From NCBI RefSeq assembly GCF_003952185.1, contig NZ_RXFS01000005.1, forward strand, positions 464,296-528,295: a DNA stretch of 64,000 bases, in the 5' to 3' direction. Both the position numbers and the translations under genes were made by a program. This DNA is from Variovorax sp. 679. Its GTDB lineage: Bacteria; Pseudomonadota; Gammaproteobacteria; Burkholderiales; Burkholderiaceae_C. A model generated the notes under the pieces. The model was not told the origin of the DNA. It ran no database searches and worked only from the letters and a program-made list of their open reading frames with translations. This document shows, piece after piece, positions 16,993-26,711 of this stretch. How positions within the stretch are numbered: the first letter of the stretch is position 1; the number at the start of each line of letters is the position of its first letter.

Positions 16993-18542
16993 TGAGCTTC
17001 ACCAAAACCGCGCACGACACCGCCACGGAGCTCGTCGAGAAATCCGCCGTCGAACTGCGCCGCCTCATCGGCAGCAAACAGGTCTCGCCCGTCGAACTGC
17101 TCGAGGCCTGCATCGCTCGGATCGAGCGCGTGAACCCCTTCGTCAACGCGGTGACCGCCACCTGCTTCGAGCGCGCGCGCGCCGAAGCCAAGGCGGCGGA
17201 AAGCGCCGTGATGCGCGGCGATGCGCTCGGCCTGCTGCACGGCCTGCCGATGGGCGTGAAGGACCTGGAGCCCACCGAGGGGCTGCTCACGACCTGGGGC
17301 TCGCCGATCTACCGCGACCACGTGCCGACGGAAGACATCGAGCTCGTGGCGCGCCTGCGCCGCGCGGGTGCCATCGTGGCGGGCAAGACCAACGTGCCCG
17401 AGATGGGCGCCGGCGCCAACTCGCGCAACGACGTGTGGGGCGCCACCGGCAACCCCTTCAACCCGAACCTGAATGCCGGCGGCTCTTCCGGCGGCTCGGC
17501 CGCCGCGCTGGCTTGCGACATGCTGCCCGTGTGCACCGGCTCCGACACCGGCGGCTCGCTGCGCATTCCCGCGGCCAAGTGCGGCGTGGTGGGCTTCCGG
17601 CCTTCGCCGGGTGTCGTACCCAGCGTGCGCAAGCCGCTGGGCTGGACGCCCATCTCGGTCGTCGGCCCCATGGGCCGCACCGTGGAGGAAGCCTGCCTGC
17701 AGCTGGCGGCATCGGCAGGCATGAACGCCGGCGATCCGCTGAGCTATCCGCTGGACCCGCTGTCCTTCCTCACGCCGCAGCGCGTCGACCTTGGCAGGCT
17801 GCGCGTGGCATGGACCGAGGACTTCGGCACCTGCGCAGTGGACAACGACATCCGCACCACCTTCCGCCGGAAGATCGAAGCCATGCGTCACCTGTTCGCC
17901 CGCTGTGACGAGGTCAGCTTCGACATGGGCGAGGCGCACCGCTGCTTCGACGTGCTGCGCGCCGAGGCCTTCGTGGCCGGCATGCAGGCGGCCTACGAGC
18001 GAGACCCGGACAGCTTGGGCCCCAACCCGCGCGCCAACTACGAGATGGGCGCGAAGATGAGCCTGCTCGACAGCGCCTGGGCGCAGGCCGAGCAGACGCG
18101 GCTTCTCAAGCGCTTCCAGGCGACCTTCGCCGACTACGACCTGGTGCTGTCGCCGACCACGCCCGTCTCGCCCTTCCCATGGACGCAGCTGTACGCAGCG
18201 GCCATCAACGGCGAGCCGCAGGCCAACTACTACCGCTGGCTGGCGCTGACCTACGTGGTCACGCTGACCACGCATCCTGCGATTGCGCTGCCTTGCGGCC
18301 TCGACCACGCGGGCATGCCTTTCGGGCTGCAGGTGGTGGGTGGATTCAGGGCCGACCACCAGCTGCTCGGTGCGGCGCATGCGATGGAGGCGGCGTTCGC
18401 GTCCGACCCGCGCCTGTGCCGGCCGATTCCCGACCTGAGCGCGTTGCGCGCGGCCGAGCCGGCGCTGAAGTCGATCGTGAAGACGCCGCCCGTTTTCGGC
18501 GACAGCCGCCTCGCCGCGTCCGCCGCCGTATCGGCCGTCTGA
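16992..18542 (+). CDS. Amidase-signature-family amidase
   Basis: This 516-residue amidase starts at ATG 16992, overlapping the Bug stop codon by one base. The catalytic triad of the amidase-signature family is intact: Lys90 in GVKDLEP, cis-Ser165 in GGSSGGSAAA and nucleophile Ser189 in TGGSLRIPA. The spacing of 75 and 24 residues equals that of fatty-acid amide hydrolase (142/217/241). These enzymes hydrolyse an amide to a carboxylate and ammonia or amine in the cytoplasm, and sequence alone does not give the substrate. No signal peptide is present. The coupled Bug receptor and divergent LysR gene suggest a small uptake-and-hydrolysis module. Confidence 0.88.
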   Translation: MSFTKTAHDTATELVEKSAVELRRLIGSKQVSPVELLEACIARIERVNPFVNAVTATCFERARAEAKAAESAVMRGDALGLLHGLPMGVKDLEPTEGLLTTWGSPIYRDHVPTEDIELVARLRRAGAIVAGKTNVPEMGAGANSRNDVWGATGNPFNPNLNAGGSSGGSAAALACDMLPVCTGSDTGGSLRIPAAKCGVVGFRPSPGVVPSVRKPLGWTPISVVGPMGRTVEEACLQLAASAGMNAGDPLSYPLDPLSFLTPQRVDLGRLRVAWTEDFGTCAVDNDIRTTFRRKIEAMRHLFARCDEVSFDMGEAHRCFDVLRAEAFVAGMQAAYERDPDSLGPNPRANYEMGAKMSLLDSAWAQAEQTRLLKRFQATFADYDLVLSPTTPVSPFPWTQLYAAAINGEPQANYYRWLALTYVVTLTTHPAIALPCGLDHAGMPFGLQVVGGFRADHQLLGAAHAMEAAFASDPRLCRPIPDLSALRAAEPALKSIVKTPPVFGDSRLAASAAVSAV

Positions 18543-18551
18543 GGCAGCGCC

Positions 18552-19973
18552 TTACGCGTCCGCCACCGCGTAGGGCGTGAACCGGCTTTCGTTCTCGTTC
18601 ACGTCCAGCGCCCGGCCGATGAACGGGAACGCCCGCTGAGGGCAGGCCACGCGCTCGCACACCTTGCAGCCCATGCCGATGGGCGTGGGCACGTCCTGGT
18701 CGGCCAGGTCGAGTCCCTTGGAATAGATCAGGCGCGGCGCATGCCGGATGTCGCAGCCCAGGCCGATGGCGAAGGTCTTGCTGGGCGAGTCGAAGCCGCG
18801 CTGCCCGTGCGACACCGTGCGCGCCACCCACAGGTAGGTGCGTCCGTCGGGCATGCGCGCGAGCTGCCGCAGCACGCGCCCGGGCTGCGCGAAGGCCTCG
18901 TACACGTTCCACAGCGGGCAGGTGCCACCGGTCTTCGAGAAGTGGAAGTGCGTGGCCGACTGCCGCTTCGAAATGTTGCCCGCGCGGTCCACGCGAATGA
19001 AGAAGAAGGGCACGCCCGGCGCGCCGGGCCGCTGCATGGAGCTGAGGCGATGGCACACCGTCTCGAAGCCCACGCCGAAGCGGCGCGCCAGCAGGTCGAT
19101 GTCGTAGCGCAGCGTTTCCGCGGCTTTCAGGAACGGGCCGTAGGGCAGCAGCAGGGCACTGGCGAAGTAGTTCGCCAGTCCGATGCGGGCCAGTGCGTGC
19201 GTCGGAGCGTCGTCGAAGCCGGCGCCTTCGAGCAATGACTCGATCAGCTGCGTCTGCTCCAGCAGTGCCAGCTGGGTCACCAGCTGGAACGACTGCTGGC
19301 CGGGCTCCAGGCCGCCCGACAGGCGCAGCACGCGGCTGGCGGGGTCGTAGCGGCGCTGGCTGTCGATGGCGTCGTCGTCTGTTGGTACCACGCGCACGCC
19401 GTGCTGCTTCAGGAGCCGCGACTGCAGCCATTCGGACAGCGGGCCGCCGTGGCCGCGCGCTTCTTCCGCAAGCCTTTCCGCCTGCAGGTCCAGTTCCTCG
19501 AAGTGGTTCTGGTGGGCGAAGAAGAAGTCGCGCACGGCCTCGAAGGGCATGGGGCGGGCATTCGTGAGCTCGCCGCGTCCGTCGCCGAGTTCGGTCGCCA
19601 TGATCTCCAGGCGCTCCATCGCTTCCTGGTGGCGGCGGTGCAGCGCGAGCAGCGCACGTGCCACGGCCGGCATCTGCGAGGCCACCTCACGCAACTCGGG
19701 CAGCGCGACGGCTTCTCCACCGGGGTTGTCGGCCAGCGCATCGCGCATGCTCGAGACGAGGCGGGCCTCCTCGTCTTCCGAGAACTGCTGCACGTCGACG
19801 CCGAGCGTGCGGCTGATCTTGAGCAGCACGGCCACGGTGAGCGGCCGCTGGTTCTGCTCCAGCTGGTTCAGGTAGCTGGGCGACAGGCCCAGCGCCTGGG
19901 CCAGCGCCACCTGCGTCATGCCGCGTTCGGCGCGCAGCTTGCGCAGGCGCACGCCCATGAAGGTCTTGCTCAT
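18552..19973 (-). CDS. ScfR-type (XRE/RamB-like) regulator of the methylcitrate operon
   Basis: This 473-residue regulator has an N-terminal XRE helix-turn-helix (residues about 8-62: RLRKLRAERGMTQVALAQAL, SYLNQLEQNQRPLT). A central IrrE/DUF955-like region (about 150-320) lacks an HExxH zinc-protease motif. The C-terminal short-chain-fatty-acyl regulator domain carries a Cys cluster (GMGCKVCERVACPQ). RamB, MccR and mycobacterial PrpR have this build and sense acyl-CoA species. It is divergent from the thioesterase-prpC-acnD-prpF-prpB operon. The intergenic DNA holds several TTYGCAA half-sites, so direct control of propionate metabolism is likely. It replaces the sigma-54 PrpR used by enteric bacteria. 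Confidence 0.85.
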   Translation of the reverse strand: MSKTFMGVRLRKLRAERGMTQVALAQALGLSPSYLNQLEQNQRPLTVAVLLKISRTLGVDVQQFSEDEEARLVSSMRDALADNPGGEAVALPELREVASQMPAVARALLALHRRHQEAMERLEIMATELGDGRGELTNARPMPFEAVRDFFFAHQNHFEELDLQAERLAEEARGHGGPLSEWLQSRLLKQHGVRVVPTDDDAIDSQRRYDPASRVLRLSGGLEPGQQSFQLVTQLALLEQTQLIESLLEGAGFDDAPTHALARIGLANYFASALLLPYGPFLKAAETLRYDIDLLARRFGVGFETVCHRLSSMQRPGAPGVPFFFIRVDRAGNISKRQSATHFHFSKTGGTCPLWNVYEAFAQPGRVLRQLARMPDGRTYLWVARTVSHGQRGFDSPSKTFAIGLGCDIRHAPRLIYSKGLDLADQDVPTPIGMGCKVCERVACPQRAFPFIGRALDVNENESRFTPYAVADA

Positions 19974-20024
19974 CGTGTGGCTCCTTGGAAAAGCGCGCCG
20001 TACTGCGGAAGCGGAATTCGACTA

Positions 20025-20115
20025 TTCGCAAGATTTGCAAAACAGCGGCTCTTCATTCGCAATGATTGGCTTATTCAGTCCTTCATTATGGGCACGCATT
20101 TGCGTAAATTGCGAA
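20025..20115. promoter_or_regulatory. Cluster of ScfR/RamB-like half-sites upstream of the prp operon
   Basis: Five related elements lie between the ScfR gene and the prp operon: TTCGCAA (20025-20031), TTTGCAAA (20034-20041), TTCGCAA (20056-20062), TTTGCG (20099-20104) and TTGCGAA (20109-20115). RamB-type regulators bind TTTGCAAA-like sites. The last two flank TAAA as an inverted pair directly before the thioesterase ATG. Confidence 0.6.
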
Positions 20116-20117
20116 CC

Positions 20118-20519
20118 ATGACAAACCGGAACACGGCGCTCGAACTCACGGAAATCGTGTTCCCGGAGCATGCGAACCACTACGGCACGCTGTTCGGCGG
20201 CAACGCCCTGATGCTGATGTCCAAGGCGGCCTTCCTGGCGGCGCGGGCCTTCGCCCAGGCCGACGTGGTGATGGCCGGCTGCGGCGACGCTCAGTTCCTC
20301 GCGCCCGTGCCGGTCGGCAGCGTGCTGCGGCTGCGCGCATGGGTCAGCCGCCAGGGCCGCAGCTCGCTCACGGTCAGCGTCACCGGCAGCTTCGAGCAGT
20401 TGGGGCACGCGCCGCGCGAGGCGCTGCGCTCCTTCTTCGAGATGGTCGCCGTCGACAAGGGCGGGCGGCCCACGCGCATACCAAAGGCACACCCGAATCC
20501 AGAAAAGGAAGAAGCATGA
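20118..20519 (+). CDS. Acyl-CoA thioesterase, hot-dog fold (YciA-like)
   Basis: This 133-residue hot-dog protein has the acyl-CoA hydrolase segment [19 protein letters not shown], including Asn-His and a GG-N pair that place the active-site helix. The later [15 protein letters not shown] and SSLTVSVTG segments form the beta-sheet. It begins at MTNRNTALE (ATG 20118); an in-frame ATG at 20088 is possible but overlaps putative operator half-sites. The stop overlaps the prpC start (ATGA), so the two are coupled. A thioesterase at the head of the methylcitrate operon could relieve excess propionyl-CoA or methylcitryl-CoA by releasing free CoA; this role is inferred. Confidence 0.8.
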   Translation: MTNRNTALELTEIVFPEHANHYGTLFGGNALMLMSKAAFLAARAFAQADVVMAGCGDAQFLAPVPVGSVLRLRAWVSRQGRSSLTVSVTGSFEQLGHAPREALRSFFEMVAVDKGGRPTRIPKAHPNPEKEEA

Positions 20520-21679
20520 GCGACACCGCAACCCCCACGGCTCCCGGCATCAAGCCCAAGAAATCGGTGGCCCTGTCCGGCGTCACGGCCGGCAACACCG
20601 CGCTGTGCACCGTCGGGCGCACCGGCAACGACCTGCACTACCGCGGCTACGACATCCTCGACATCGCCGAGGTTTGCGAGTTCGAGGAAGTCGCGCATCT
20701 GCTGGTGCACGGCAAGCTGCCCACGGCGGCGGAACTGCGCGCCTACAAGGCGAAGCTCAAGTCGATGCGCGGCCTGCCCGCGAGCCTGAAGGAGGCGCTC
20801 GAACAGCTGCCCGCCGGCGCGCATCCGATGGATGTGATGCGCACCGGCGTCTCGTCGCTGGGTTGCATGCTTCCCGAGAAGGAAGACCACAACCTGCCGG
20901 GCGCGCGCGACATTGCCGACCGGCTGATGGCTTCGCTGGGCTCGATGCTGCTGTACTGGTACCACTGGTCGACGCAGGGCAGGCGCATCGACGTCGAGAC
21001 CGACGACGACTCGATAGGCGCGCACTTCCTGCACCTGCTGCATGGCCGCAAGCCCCCGGCGATCTGGGAGCGCGCGATGCACACCTCGCTCAACCTCTAC
21101 GCCGAGCACGAGTTCAACGCCTCGACCTTCACCGCGCGCGTGGTGGCCGGCACCGGCTCAGACATGTACTCGGCCATCACCGGCGCCATCGGCGCGCTGC
21201 GCGGTCCCAAGCACGGCGGCGCCAACGAGGTGGCCTTCGAGGTCCAGAAGCGCTACGACTCGCCCGCCGAGGCCGAGGCCGACATACGCCGCCGTGTGGA
21301 GGCCAAGGAAGTGGTGATCGGCTTCGGCCACCCGGTCTACACCGTGAGCGACCCGCGCAACGTGGTCATCAAGGGCGTGGCGAAGTCGCTCTCGCAGGAA
21401 GCCGGCTCGACCAAGATGTTCGACATCGCCGAGCGGCTGGAGAGCGTGATGTGGGAGGCCAAGAAGATGTTTCCCAATCTCGACTGGTTCAGCGCCGTGA
21501 GCTATCACATGATGGGCGTGCCCACGGCGATGTTCACGCCGCTGTTCGTCATCGCGCGCACCTCGGGCTGGGCGGCGCACATCATCGAGCAGCGCGTCGA
21601 CAACAAGATCATCCGGCCGAGCGCCAACTACACCGGTCCCGAGGACCTGGCCTTCGTGCCCATCGAGGCGCGCGCCTGA
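20516..21679 (+). CDS. prpC: 2-methylcitrate synthase
   Basis: This 387-residue citrate-synthase-fold enzyme condenses propionyl-CoA with oxaloacetate to 2-methylcitrate. The motifs include an early [49 protein letters not shown] with the catalytic His, and a late Asp/Arg region ending [13 protein letters not shown]. The length and the absence of the N-terminal extension of citrate synthase GltA fit PrpC. It is coupled to the thioesterase by ATGA overlap and followed by a Bug receptor, acnD, prpF and a prpB-like gene, so it commits propionate to the 2-methylcitrate cycle. Confidence 0.92.
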   Translation: MSDTATPTAPGIKPKKSVALSGVTAGNTALCTVGRTGNDLHYRGYDILDIAEVCEFEEVAHLLVHGKLPTAAELRAYKAKLKSMRGLPASLKEALEQLPAGAHPMDVMRTGVSSLGCMLPEKEDHNLPGARDIADRLMASLGSMLLYWYHWSTQGRRIDVETDDDSIGAHFLHLLHGRKPPAIWERAMHTSLNLYAEHEFNASTFTARVVAGTGSDMYSAITGAIGALRGPKHGGANEVAFEVQKRYDSPAEAEADIRRRVEAKEVVIGFGHPVYTVSDPRNVVIKGVAKSLSQEAGSTKMFDIAERLESVMWEAKKMFPNLDWFSAVSYHMMGVPTAMFTPLFVIARTSGWAAHIIEQRVDNKIIRPSANYTGPEDLAFVPIEARA

Positions 21680-21742
21680 GGCGCGGAGTTCGCCGGTCCA
21701 GGGTTCATGCAGTCTCCGAGCGTTCAAGGCGGGTTTGCCGGA

Positions 21743-21762
21743 CAGGCGCAAACTAGCGCCTG
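21743..21762. repeat. Inverted repeat after prpC
   Basis: A perfect 7-bp stem, CAGGCGC and GCGCCTG, flanks a 6-nt loop between prpC and the Bug receptor gene. No T-run follows, so it is more likely an RNA-processing hairpin or operator than a strong terminator. Confidence 0.4.
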
Positions 21763-21819
21763 CCACCGCGATGGCACGCCGTTGCGGGACGCATGACAAC
21801 AACACTGGAGACAAACCGC

Positions 21820-22803
21820 ATGACCCTGAATCGCCGCGCCTTTTCGTCAGCCGCCCTGGCCGGGCTGGCATTGCCTCTCGCCCGCACGGGCTGGGCCCAG
21901 GAAGCCTTTCCGTCCAAGCCGCTGCGCATCGTGTGCCCCTTCGCGCCCGGCGGAGGTTCCGACTTCATCGCCCGCATCGCCGCGAACGTGTTGACCCAAC
22001 AGCTGGGCCAGTCGGTGGTGGTGGACAACCGGCCCGGCGCCGGCGGCACCATCGGCACCGAATACGCGCTGCACACACCGGCCGACGGCTACACGCTGCT
22101 GCTGGTGGCGGGCAGCTACACCGTCAATCCCTCGCTCTACAAGCTTCGCTTCGACCCGGTGGGCGACATGAGCCCGGTGATCCAGCTCTCCAAGGGCGCC
22201 TACGTGCTGTGCGTCAACCCGGCGAAGGTGCAGGCGAAGAACCTGCGCGAGCTGCTGGCCTTCGCGCGCCAGAACCCCGGCAAGCTGACCTTCGCCTCCG
22301 CCGGCAACGGCAGCCACCTGCACATCGTGAGCGAGTACATGTTCGGCATGGCGAAGGTCAAGGCCACGCACATCCCGTACCGCGGCACGGGGCCGGCGGT
22401 GACCGACCTCGTGGCGGGCAACGTCGACATGCTGATCGCGGGCACCGAGGCGCTGATGCCGCACGTGCAGTCGGGCCGGCTGCGCGCCTTCGCTGTCACC
22501 ACCGCGCAGCGGCTGCAGGCGTACCCCGACATTCCCTCGATCGCCGAGGCCGGCGGGCTGCCCGACTACGACGTGGTGGCCTGGCACGGGCTGGTCGCGC
22601 CCAAGGGCGTGCCGCCGGCCGTGCTCGCAAAACTCAACGGCGCGCTGGCCACTGGCCTGAAGGCACCCGAGCTCGGCGCCAAGCTGGACCCCACCGGCGT
22701 GTCGCCGGCAGGCGGCACGTCGGAGCAGTTCGGCGCACTGATCCGCGCGGAGATTCCGCGCTATGCCAAGGTCGTGAAGGACAACGACATCCGCTCCGAG
22801 TGA
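21820..22803 (+). CDS. Bug/TctC-family periplasmic solute-binding protein inside the prp operon
   Basis: This 327-residue receptor starts at MTLNRRAFSS (GGAG eight bases upstream); an ATG 27 bases earlier lacks a good ribosome-binding site. The N-terminus NRRAFSSAALAGLALPLA has the twin-arginine look, with cleavage near GWAQE. The family blocks are visible: FPSKPLRIVCPFAPGGGSDF, VVVDNRPGAGGTIGTEYAL, PADGYTLLLVAG, KATHIPYRGTGPAVTDLVAGN. It sits between prpC and acnD, which suggests that its ligand is a short or tricarboxylic acid feeding the methylcitrate cycle, such as propionate or methylcitrate. No membrane subunits are adjacent. Confidence 0.85.
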   Translation: MTLNRRAFSSAALAGLALPLARTGWAQEAFPSKPLRIVCPFAPGGGSDFIARIAANVLTQQLGQSVVVDNRPGAGGTIGTEYALHTPADGYTLLLVAGSYTVNPSLYKLRFDPVGDMSPVIQLSKGAYVLCVNPAKVQAKNLRELLAFARQNPGKLTFASAGNGSHLHIVSEYMFGMAKVKATHIPYRGTGPAVTDLVAGNVDMLIAGTEALMPHVQSGRLRAFAVTTAQRLQAYPDIPSIAEAGGLPDYDVVAWHGLVAPKGVPPAVLAKLNGALATGLKAPELGAKLDPTGVSPAGGTSEQFGALIRAEIPRYAKVVKDNDIRSE

Positions 22804-22844
22804 GCCCTTGCCGGCACGCCGGCCCCACAGACAGATTCGTCACG

Positions 22845-25469
22845 ATGAACCCACGATTCCGAAAACCGCTTCCCGGCACCGCGCTGGACTACATCGATGC
22901 CCGGGCCGCCGTCGACGCACTGCGCCCCGGCGCCTGGAGCACGCTGCCCTACACCGCGCGCGTGCATGCCGAGAACCTGGTGCGCCGCTGCGACCCGGGC
23001 ATCCTCGACGAATGCCTTCTGCAGCTGGTCGAACGCCGCCGCGACCGTGACTTTCCGTGGTTTCCGGTGCGCGTGGTCTGCCACGACATCCTGGGCCAGA
23101 CCGCGCTGGTCGATCTCGCGGGCCTGCGCGATGCGATAGCGGCCGAGGGCGGCGACCCCGCGCAGGTGAATCCGGTGGTGCCGGTGCAGCTGATCGTCGA
23201 CCATTCGCTGGCTGTGGAGTGCGGTGGATTCGATCCGCAGGCCTTCGAGAAGAACCGGCGGATCGAGGATCGCCGCAACGAAGACCGCTTCCATTTCATC
23301 GACTGGACGAAGCGCGCCTTCGCCAACGTCGACGTGATCCCGGCGGGCAACGGCATCATGCACCAGATCAACCTGGAGAAGATGTCGCCGGTGGTCTACG
23401 TGCAGGACGGGCTGGCCTTTCCCGACACCTGCGTGGGCACCGACAGCCACACGCCGCACGTCGATGCGCTCGGCGTGATCGCGGTGGGCGTGGGCGGCCT
23501 CGAAGCCGAGAACGTGATGCTCGGCCGCGCCTCGTGGATGCGGCTGCCCGACATCGTCGGCGTGGAGCTCACCGGCCGCCGCCAGAGCGGCATCACGGCC
23601 ACCGACATCGTGCTGGCGCTCACCGAGTTCCTGCGCAAGGAGAAGGTGGTGGGCGCCTACCTGGAGTTCTTCGGCGAAGGTGCCCGCAGCCTGACCATCG
23701 GCGACCGCGCCACCATCTCCAACATGTGCCCCGAGTACGGCGCCACCGCGGCGCTGTTCTACGTGGACGAGCAGACGCTGGCCTACCTGAGGCTCACCGG
23801 CCGAGAGGAAGAGCAGGTCGCGCTTGTCGAGACCTATGCGAAGACTGCCGGCTTCTGGGCCGACGCGCTCGCGACCGCCAGCTACGAACGCGTACTGCGC
23901 TTCGACCTCTCGAGCGTGGTGCGCAACATGGCCGGCCCCTCCAACCCGCACCGGCGGCTGCCGACTTCGCAGCTGGCCGAGCGCGACATCGCCGTCGGCC
24001 TGGCAGAGGCACGCAAGCAGGAGGCCGCCGGCCTGATGCCCGACGGCGCCGTGATCATCGCGGCCATCACCTCGTGCACCAACACATCGAACCCGCGCAA
24101 CGTGATCGCGGCCGGCCTGCTGGCGCGCAATGCCAACCGGCTGGGCCTGCAGCGCAAGCCCTGGGTCAAGTCCTCGCTGGCGCCGGGCTCGAAGGCCGTG
24201 GAGCTCTACCTGCGCGATGCGGGCCTGCTGCCCGAGCTGGAAGAGCTCGGCTTCGGCATCGTCGCCTTCGCCTGCACCACCTGCAACGGCATGTCGGGCG
24301 CGCTCGATCCGAAGATCCAGCAGGAGATCGTCGAGCGCGACCTCTACGCCACCGCTGTGCTCTCGGGCAACCGCAACTTCGACGGCCGCATCCATCCCTA
24401 TGCGAAGCAGGCCTTCCTGGCATCGCCGCCGCTGGTGGTGGCGTATGCCATTGCGGGCACGATGCGCTTCGACATCGAGCGCGACATGCTCGGCGTGGTC
24501 GAGGGCAAGGAGATCCGCCTGGCCGACCTCTGGCCGTCCGACGAGGAGATCGACGCCATCGTCGCAGCCTCCGTGCGGCCCGAGATGTTCCGCAAGGTGT
24601 ACGAGCCCATGTTCGCGATCCATGCGGACAGCGGCGAGAAGGCGAGCCCGCAATACGACTGGCGGCCGCAATCGACCTACATCCGCCGCCCGCCCTACTG
24701 GGACAGCGAAGGCGTGGGGGCGCTGGCCGCCAACCCGCGCACGCTGCGCGGCATGCGACCGCTGGCACTGCTGCCGGACAACATCACGACCGACCACCTG
24801 TCGCCTTCCAACGCGATCCTGCCCGACAGCGCCGCCGGCGAGTACCTCGCGAAGATGGGCTTGCCGGAGGAGGACTTCAATTCCTACGCTACGCACCGGG
24901 GCGACCACCTGACGGCCATGCGCGCCACCTTCGCGAATCCGCAGCTCGTCAACGAGATGGCGGTGGTCGACGGCGTGCAGAAGAAGGGATCGCTCGCGCG
25001 CATCGAGCCAGAGGGCAGGGTGGTGCGCATGTGGGAGGCGATCGAGACCTACCTGGACCGCCGGCAGCCGCTGATCATCGTGGCCGGCGCCGACTACGGC
25101 CAGGGCTCCTCGCGCGACTGGGCCGCCAAGGGCGTGCGCCTGGCCGGCGTGGAGACGGTGGTGGCCGAGGGCTTCGAACGCATCCACCGCACCAACCTCA
25201 TCGGCATGGGCGTGCTGCCGCTGGAGTTCAGGCCCGGCACCACGCGCCTCACGCTGGGACTGGACGGCACCGAGACCTACGACGTGATCGGCGAGCGCAC
25301 CCCGCGCGCCGGGCTGACGCTGCTGGTTCACCGCAGGGGCGGCGACGCCCTGCGGGTGCCCGTGACCTGCCGGCTGGACACGGCCGAGGAAGTGTCCATC
25401 TACGAGGCGGGCGGCGTGCTGCAGCGTTTTGCGCAAGACTTCCTGGCCGAGAGCAAGTCGGCGGCCTGA
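22845..25469 (+). CDS. acnD: Fe-S-dependent 2-methylcitrate dehydratase AcnD
   Basis: This 874-residue aconitase-superfamily enzyme starts at MNPRFRKPLPGTALDYIDAR (ATG 22845). It has the substrate region GNGIMHQINLEK, DTCVGTDSHTPHVDALG, the iron-sulfur cysteines in AITSCTNTSNPRN and FACTTCNGMSGALDP, and a C-terminal swivel domain with GADYGQGSSRDWAAKG. AcnD dehydrates 2-methylcitrate to the trans isomer of 2-methylaconitate and works with PrpF, encoded immediately downstream. This pair replaces PrpD. The size and adjacency to prpF distinguish it from housekeeping AcnA. Confidence 0.93.
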   Translation: MNPRFRKPLPGTALDYIDARAAVDALRPGAWSTLPYTARVHAENLVRRCDPGILDECLLQLVERRRDRDFPWFPVRVVCHDILGQTALVDLAGLRDAIAAEGGDPAQVNPVVPVQLIVDHSLAVECGGFDPQAFEKNRRIEDRRNEDRFHFIDWTKRAFANVDVIPAGNGIMHQINLEKMSPVVYVQDGLAFPDTCVGTDSHTPHVDALGVIAVGVGGLEAENVMLGRASWMRLPDIVGVELTGRRQSGITATDIVLALTEFLRKEKVVGAYLEFFGEGARSLTIGDRATISNMCPEYGATAALFYVDEQTLAYLRLTGREEEQVALVETYAKTAGFWADALATASYERVLRFDLSSVVRNMAGPSNPHRRLPTSQLAERDIAVGLAEARKQEAAGLMPDGAVIIAAITSCTNTSNPRNVIAAGLLARNANRLGLQRKPWVKSSLAPGSKAVELYLRDAGLLPELEELGFGIVAFACTTCNGMSGALDPKIQQEIVERDLYATAVLSGNRNFDGRIHPYAKQAFLASPPLVVAYAIAGTMRFDIERDMLGVVEGKEIRLADLWPSDEEIDAIVAASVRPEMFRKVYEPMFAIHADSGEKASPQYDWRPQSTYIRRPPYWDSEGVGALAANPRTLRGMRPLALLPDNITTDHLSPSNAILPDSAAGEYLAKMGLPEEDFNSYATHRGDHLTAMRATFANPQLVNEMAVVDGVQKKGSLARIEPEGRVVRMWEAIETYLDRRQPLIIVAGADYGQGSSRDWAAKGVRLAGVETVVAEGFERIHRTNLIGMGVLPLEFRPGTTRLTLGLDGTETYDVIGERTPRAGLTLLVHRRGGDALRVPVTCRLDTAEEVSIYEAGGVLQRFAQDFLAESKSAA

Positions 25470-25491
25470 GACAACCCACATCACCATCGCC

Positions 25492-26688
25492 ATGGCATCC
25501 GTTTCCCAGATCAAGATTCCTGCCGTCTACATGCGCGGCGGCACCAGCAAGGGCGTGTTCTTCCGCCTGCAGGACCTGCCCGAGCGCGCGCGCTTGCCCG
25601 GAGCCGTGCGCGACGCGCTGCTGCTGCGCGTGATCGGCAGCCCCGACCCTTACGCCAAGCAGATCGACGGCATGGGCGGCGCGACCTCGTCCACCTCCAA
25701 GAGCGTGATCCTCTCGCGCTCCACGCGGCCCGGCCACGACGTCGACTACCTGTTCGGCCAGGTGTCCATCGATAGCGCCTTCGTCGACTGGTCCGGCAAC
25801 TGCGGCAACCTGTCGGCCGCCGTCGGGCCCTTCGCCATCGCGCAAGGACTGGTCGACCCGGCGCGCGTGCCGGAGAACGGCATCTGCACGGTGCGCATCT
25901 GGCAGGCCAACATCGGCAAGACCATCGTGTCCCACGTGCCGATCGTCGGCGGCGAGGTGCAGGAGACCGGCGACTTCGAGCTCGACGGCGTGACCTTCCC
26001 GGCGGCGGAAGTGGCGCTGGAGTTCATCGACCCTGCCGACGAAGGCGATGGAGACGGCGGCGGCGCGATGTTCCCCACCGGCAGGGTGGTCGACGACCTC
26101 GAGGTTCCTGGCGTCGGCACCTTCAAGGCCACGCTCATCAACGCGGGCATTCCCACCATCTTCGTCAACGCGGCCGACATCGGCTACACCGGCACCGAGT
26201 TGCAGGACGCGATCAACGGTGACGCCAAGGCGCTCGCGATGTTCGAGACGATCCGCGCGCACGGCGCGCTGAAGATGGGCCTCATCAAGGACGTCGCAGA
26301 AGCTGCACGGCGCCAGCACACGCCCAAGGTGGCCTTCGTCGCACCGCCGAAGGACTACACCGCCTCCAGCGGCAAGGCAGTGCGCGCGGCGGACGTCGAC
26401 CTGCTCGTGCGCGCGCTGTCGATGGGCAAGCTGCACCACGCGATGATGGGCACCGCGGCAGTCGCCATCGGCACCGCCGCGGCCATTCCCGGTACGCTGG
26501 TGAACCTCGCGGCCGGCGGCGGCGAACGCGGTGCGGTCCGCTTCGGCCATCCCTCGGGCACGCTGCGCGTCGGCGCCGAAGCCCGCAAGGCCGACGACGG
26601 CGAATGGGTGGTGACCAAGGCCCTCATGAGCCGCAGCGCCCGTGTGCTGATGGAAGGCCGGGTGCGCGTGCCCGGCGACAGTTTCTGA
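25492..26688 (+). CDS. prpF: 2-methylaconitate isomerase PrpF
   Basis: This 398-residue PrpF-family protein converts trans-2-methylaconitate to the cis isomer so that the cycle can continue. It starts at MASVSQIKIPAVYMRGGTSK, a family-typical beginning with MRGGTSKG. Other recognisable blocks are DGMGGATSSTSKS, DWSGNCGNLSAAVGPFA, INAGIPTIFVNA and GHPSGTLRVGAE. The fold is diaminopimelate-epimerase-like. Its ATG follows the acnD stop by 22 bases, and it shares the operon with prpC and acnD. Confidence 0.93.
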   Translation: MASVSQIKIPAVYMRGGTSKGVFFRLQDLPERARLPGAVRDALLLRVIGSPDPYAKQIDGMGGATSSTSKSVILSRSTRPGHDVDYLFGQVSIDSAFVDWSGNCGNLSAAVGPFAIAQGLVDPARVPENGICTVRIWQANIGKTIVSHVPIVGGEVQETGDFELDGVTFPAAEVALEFIDPADEGDGDGGGAMFPTGRVVDDLEVPGVGTFKATLINAGIPTIFVNAADIGYTGTELQDAINGDAKALAMFETIRAHGALKMGLIKDVAEAARRQHTPKVAFVAPPKDYTASSGKAVRAADVDLLVRALSMGKLHHAMMGTAAVAIGTAAAIPGTLVNLAAGGGERGAVRFGHPSGTLRVGAEARKADDGEWVVTKALMSRSARVLMEGRVRVPGDSF

Positions 26689-26711
26689 CTGATCTATTGG
26701 AAGTTCTCCGA

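Noticed and set aside
22761..25514. Minus-strand open frame of 917 codons opposite acnD
   Set aside because: AcnD on the plus strand has all aconitase motifs; the reverse frame is a GC-driven shadow.
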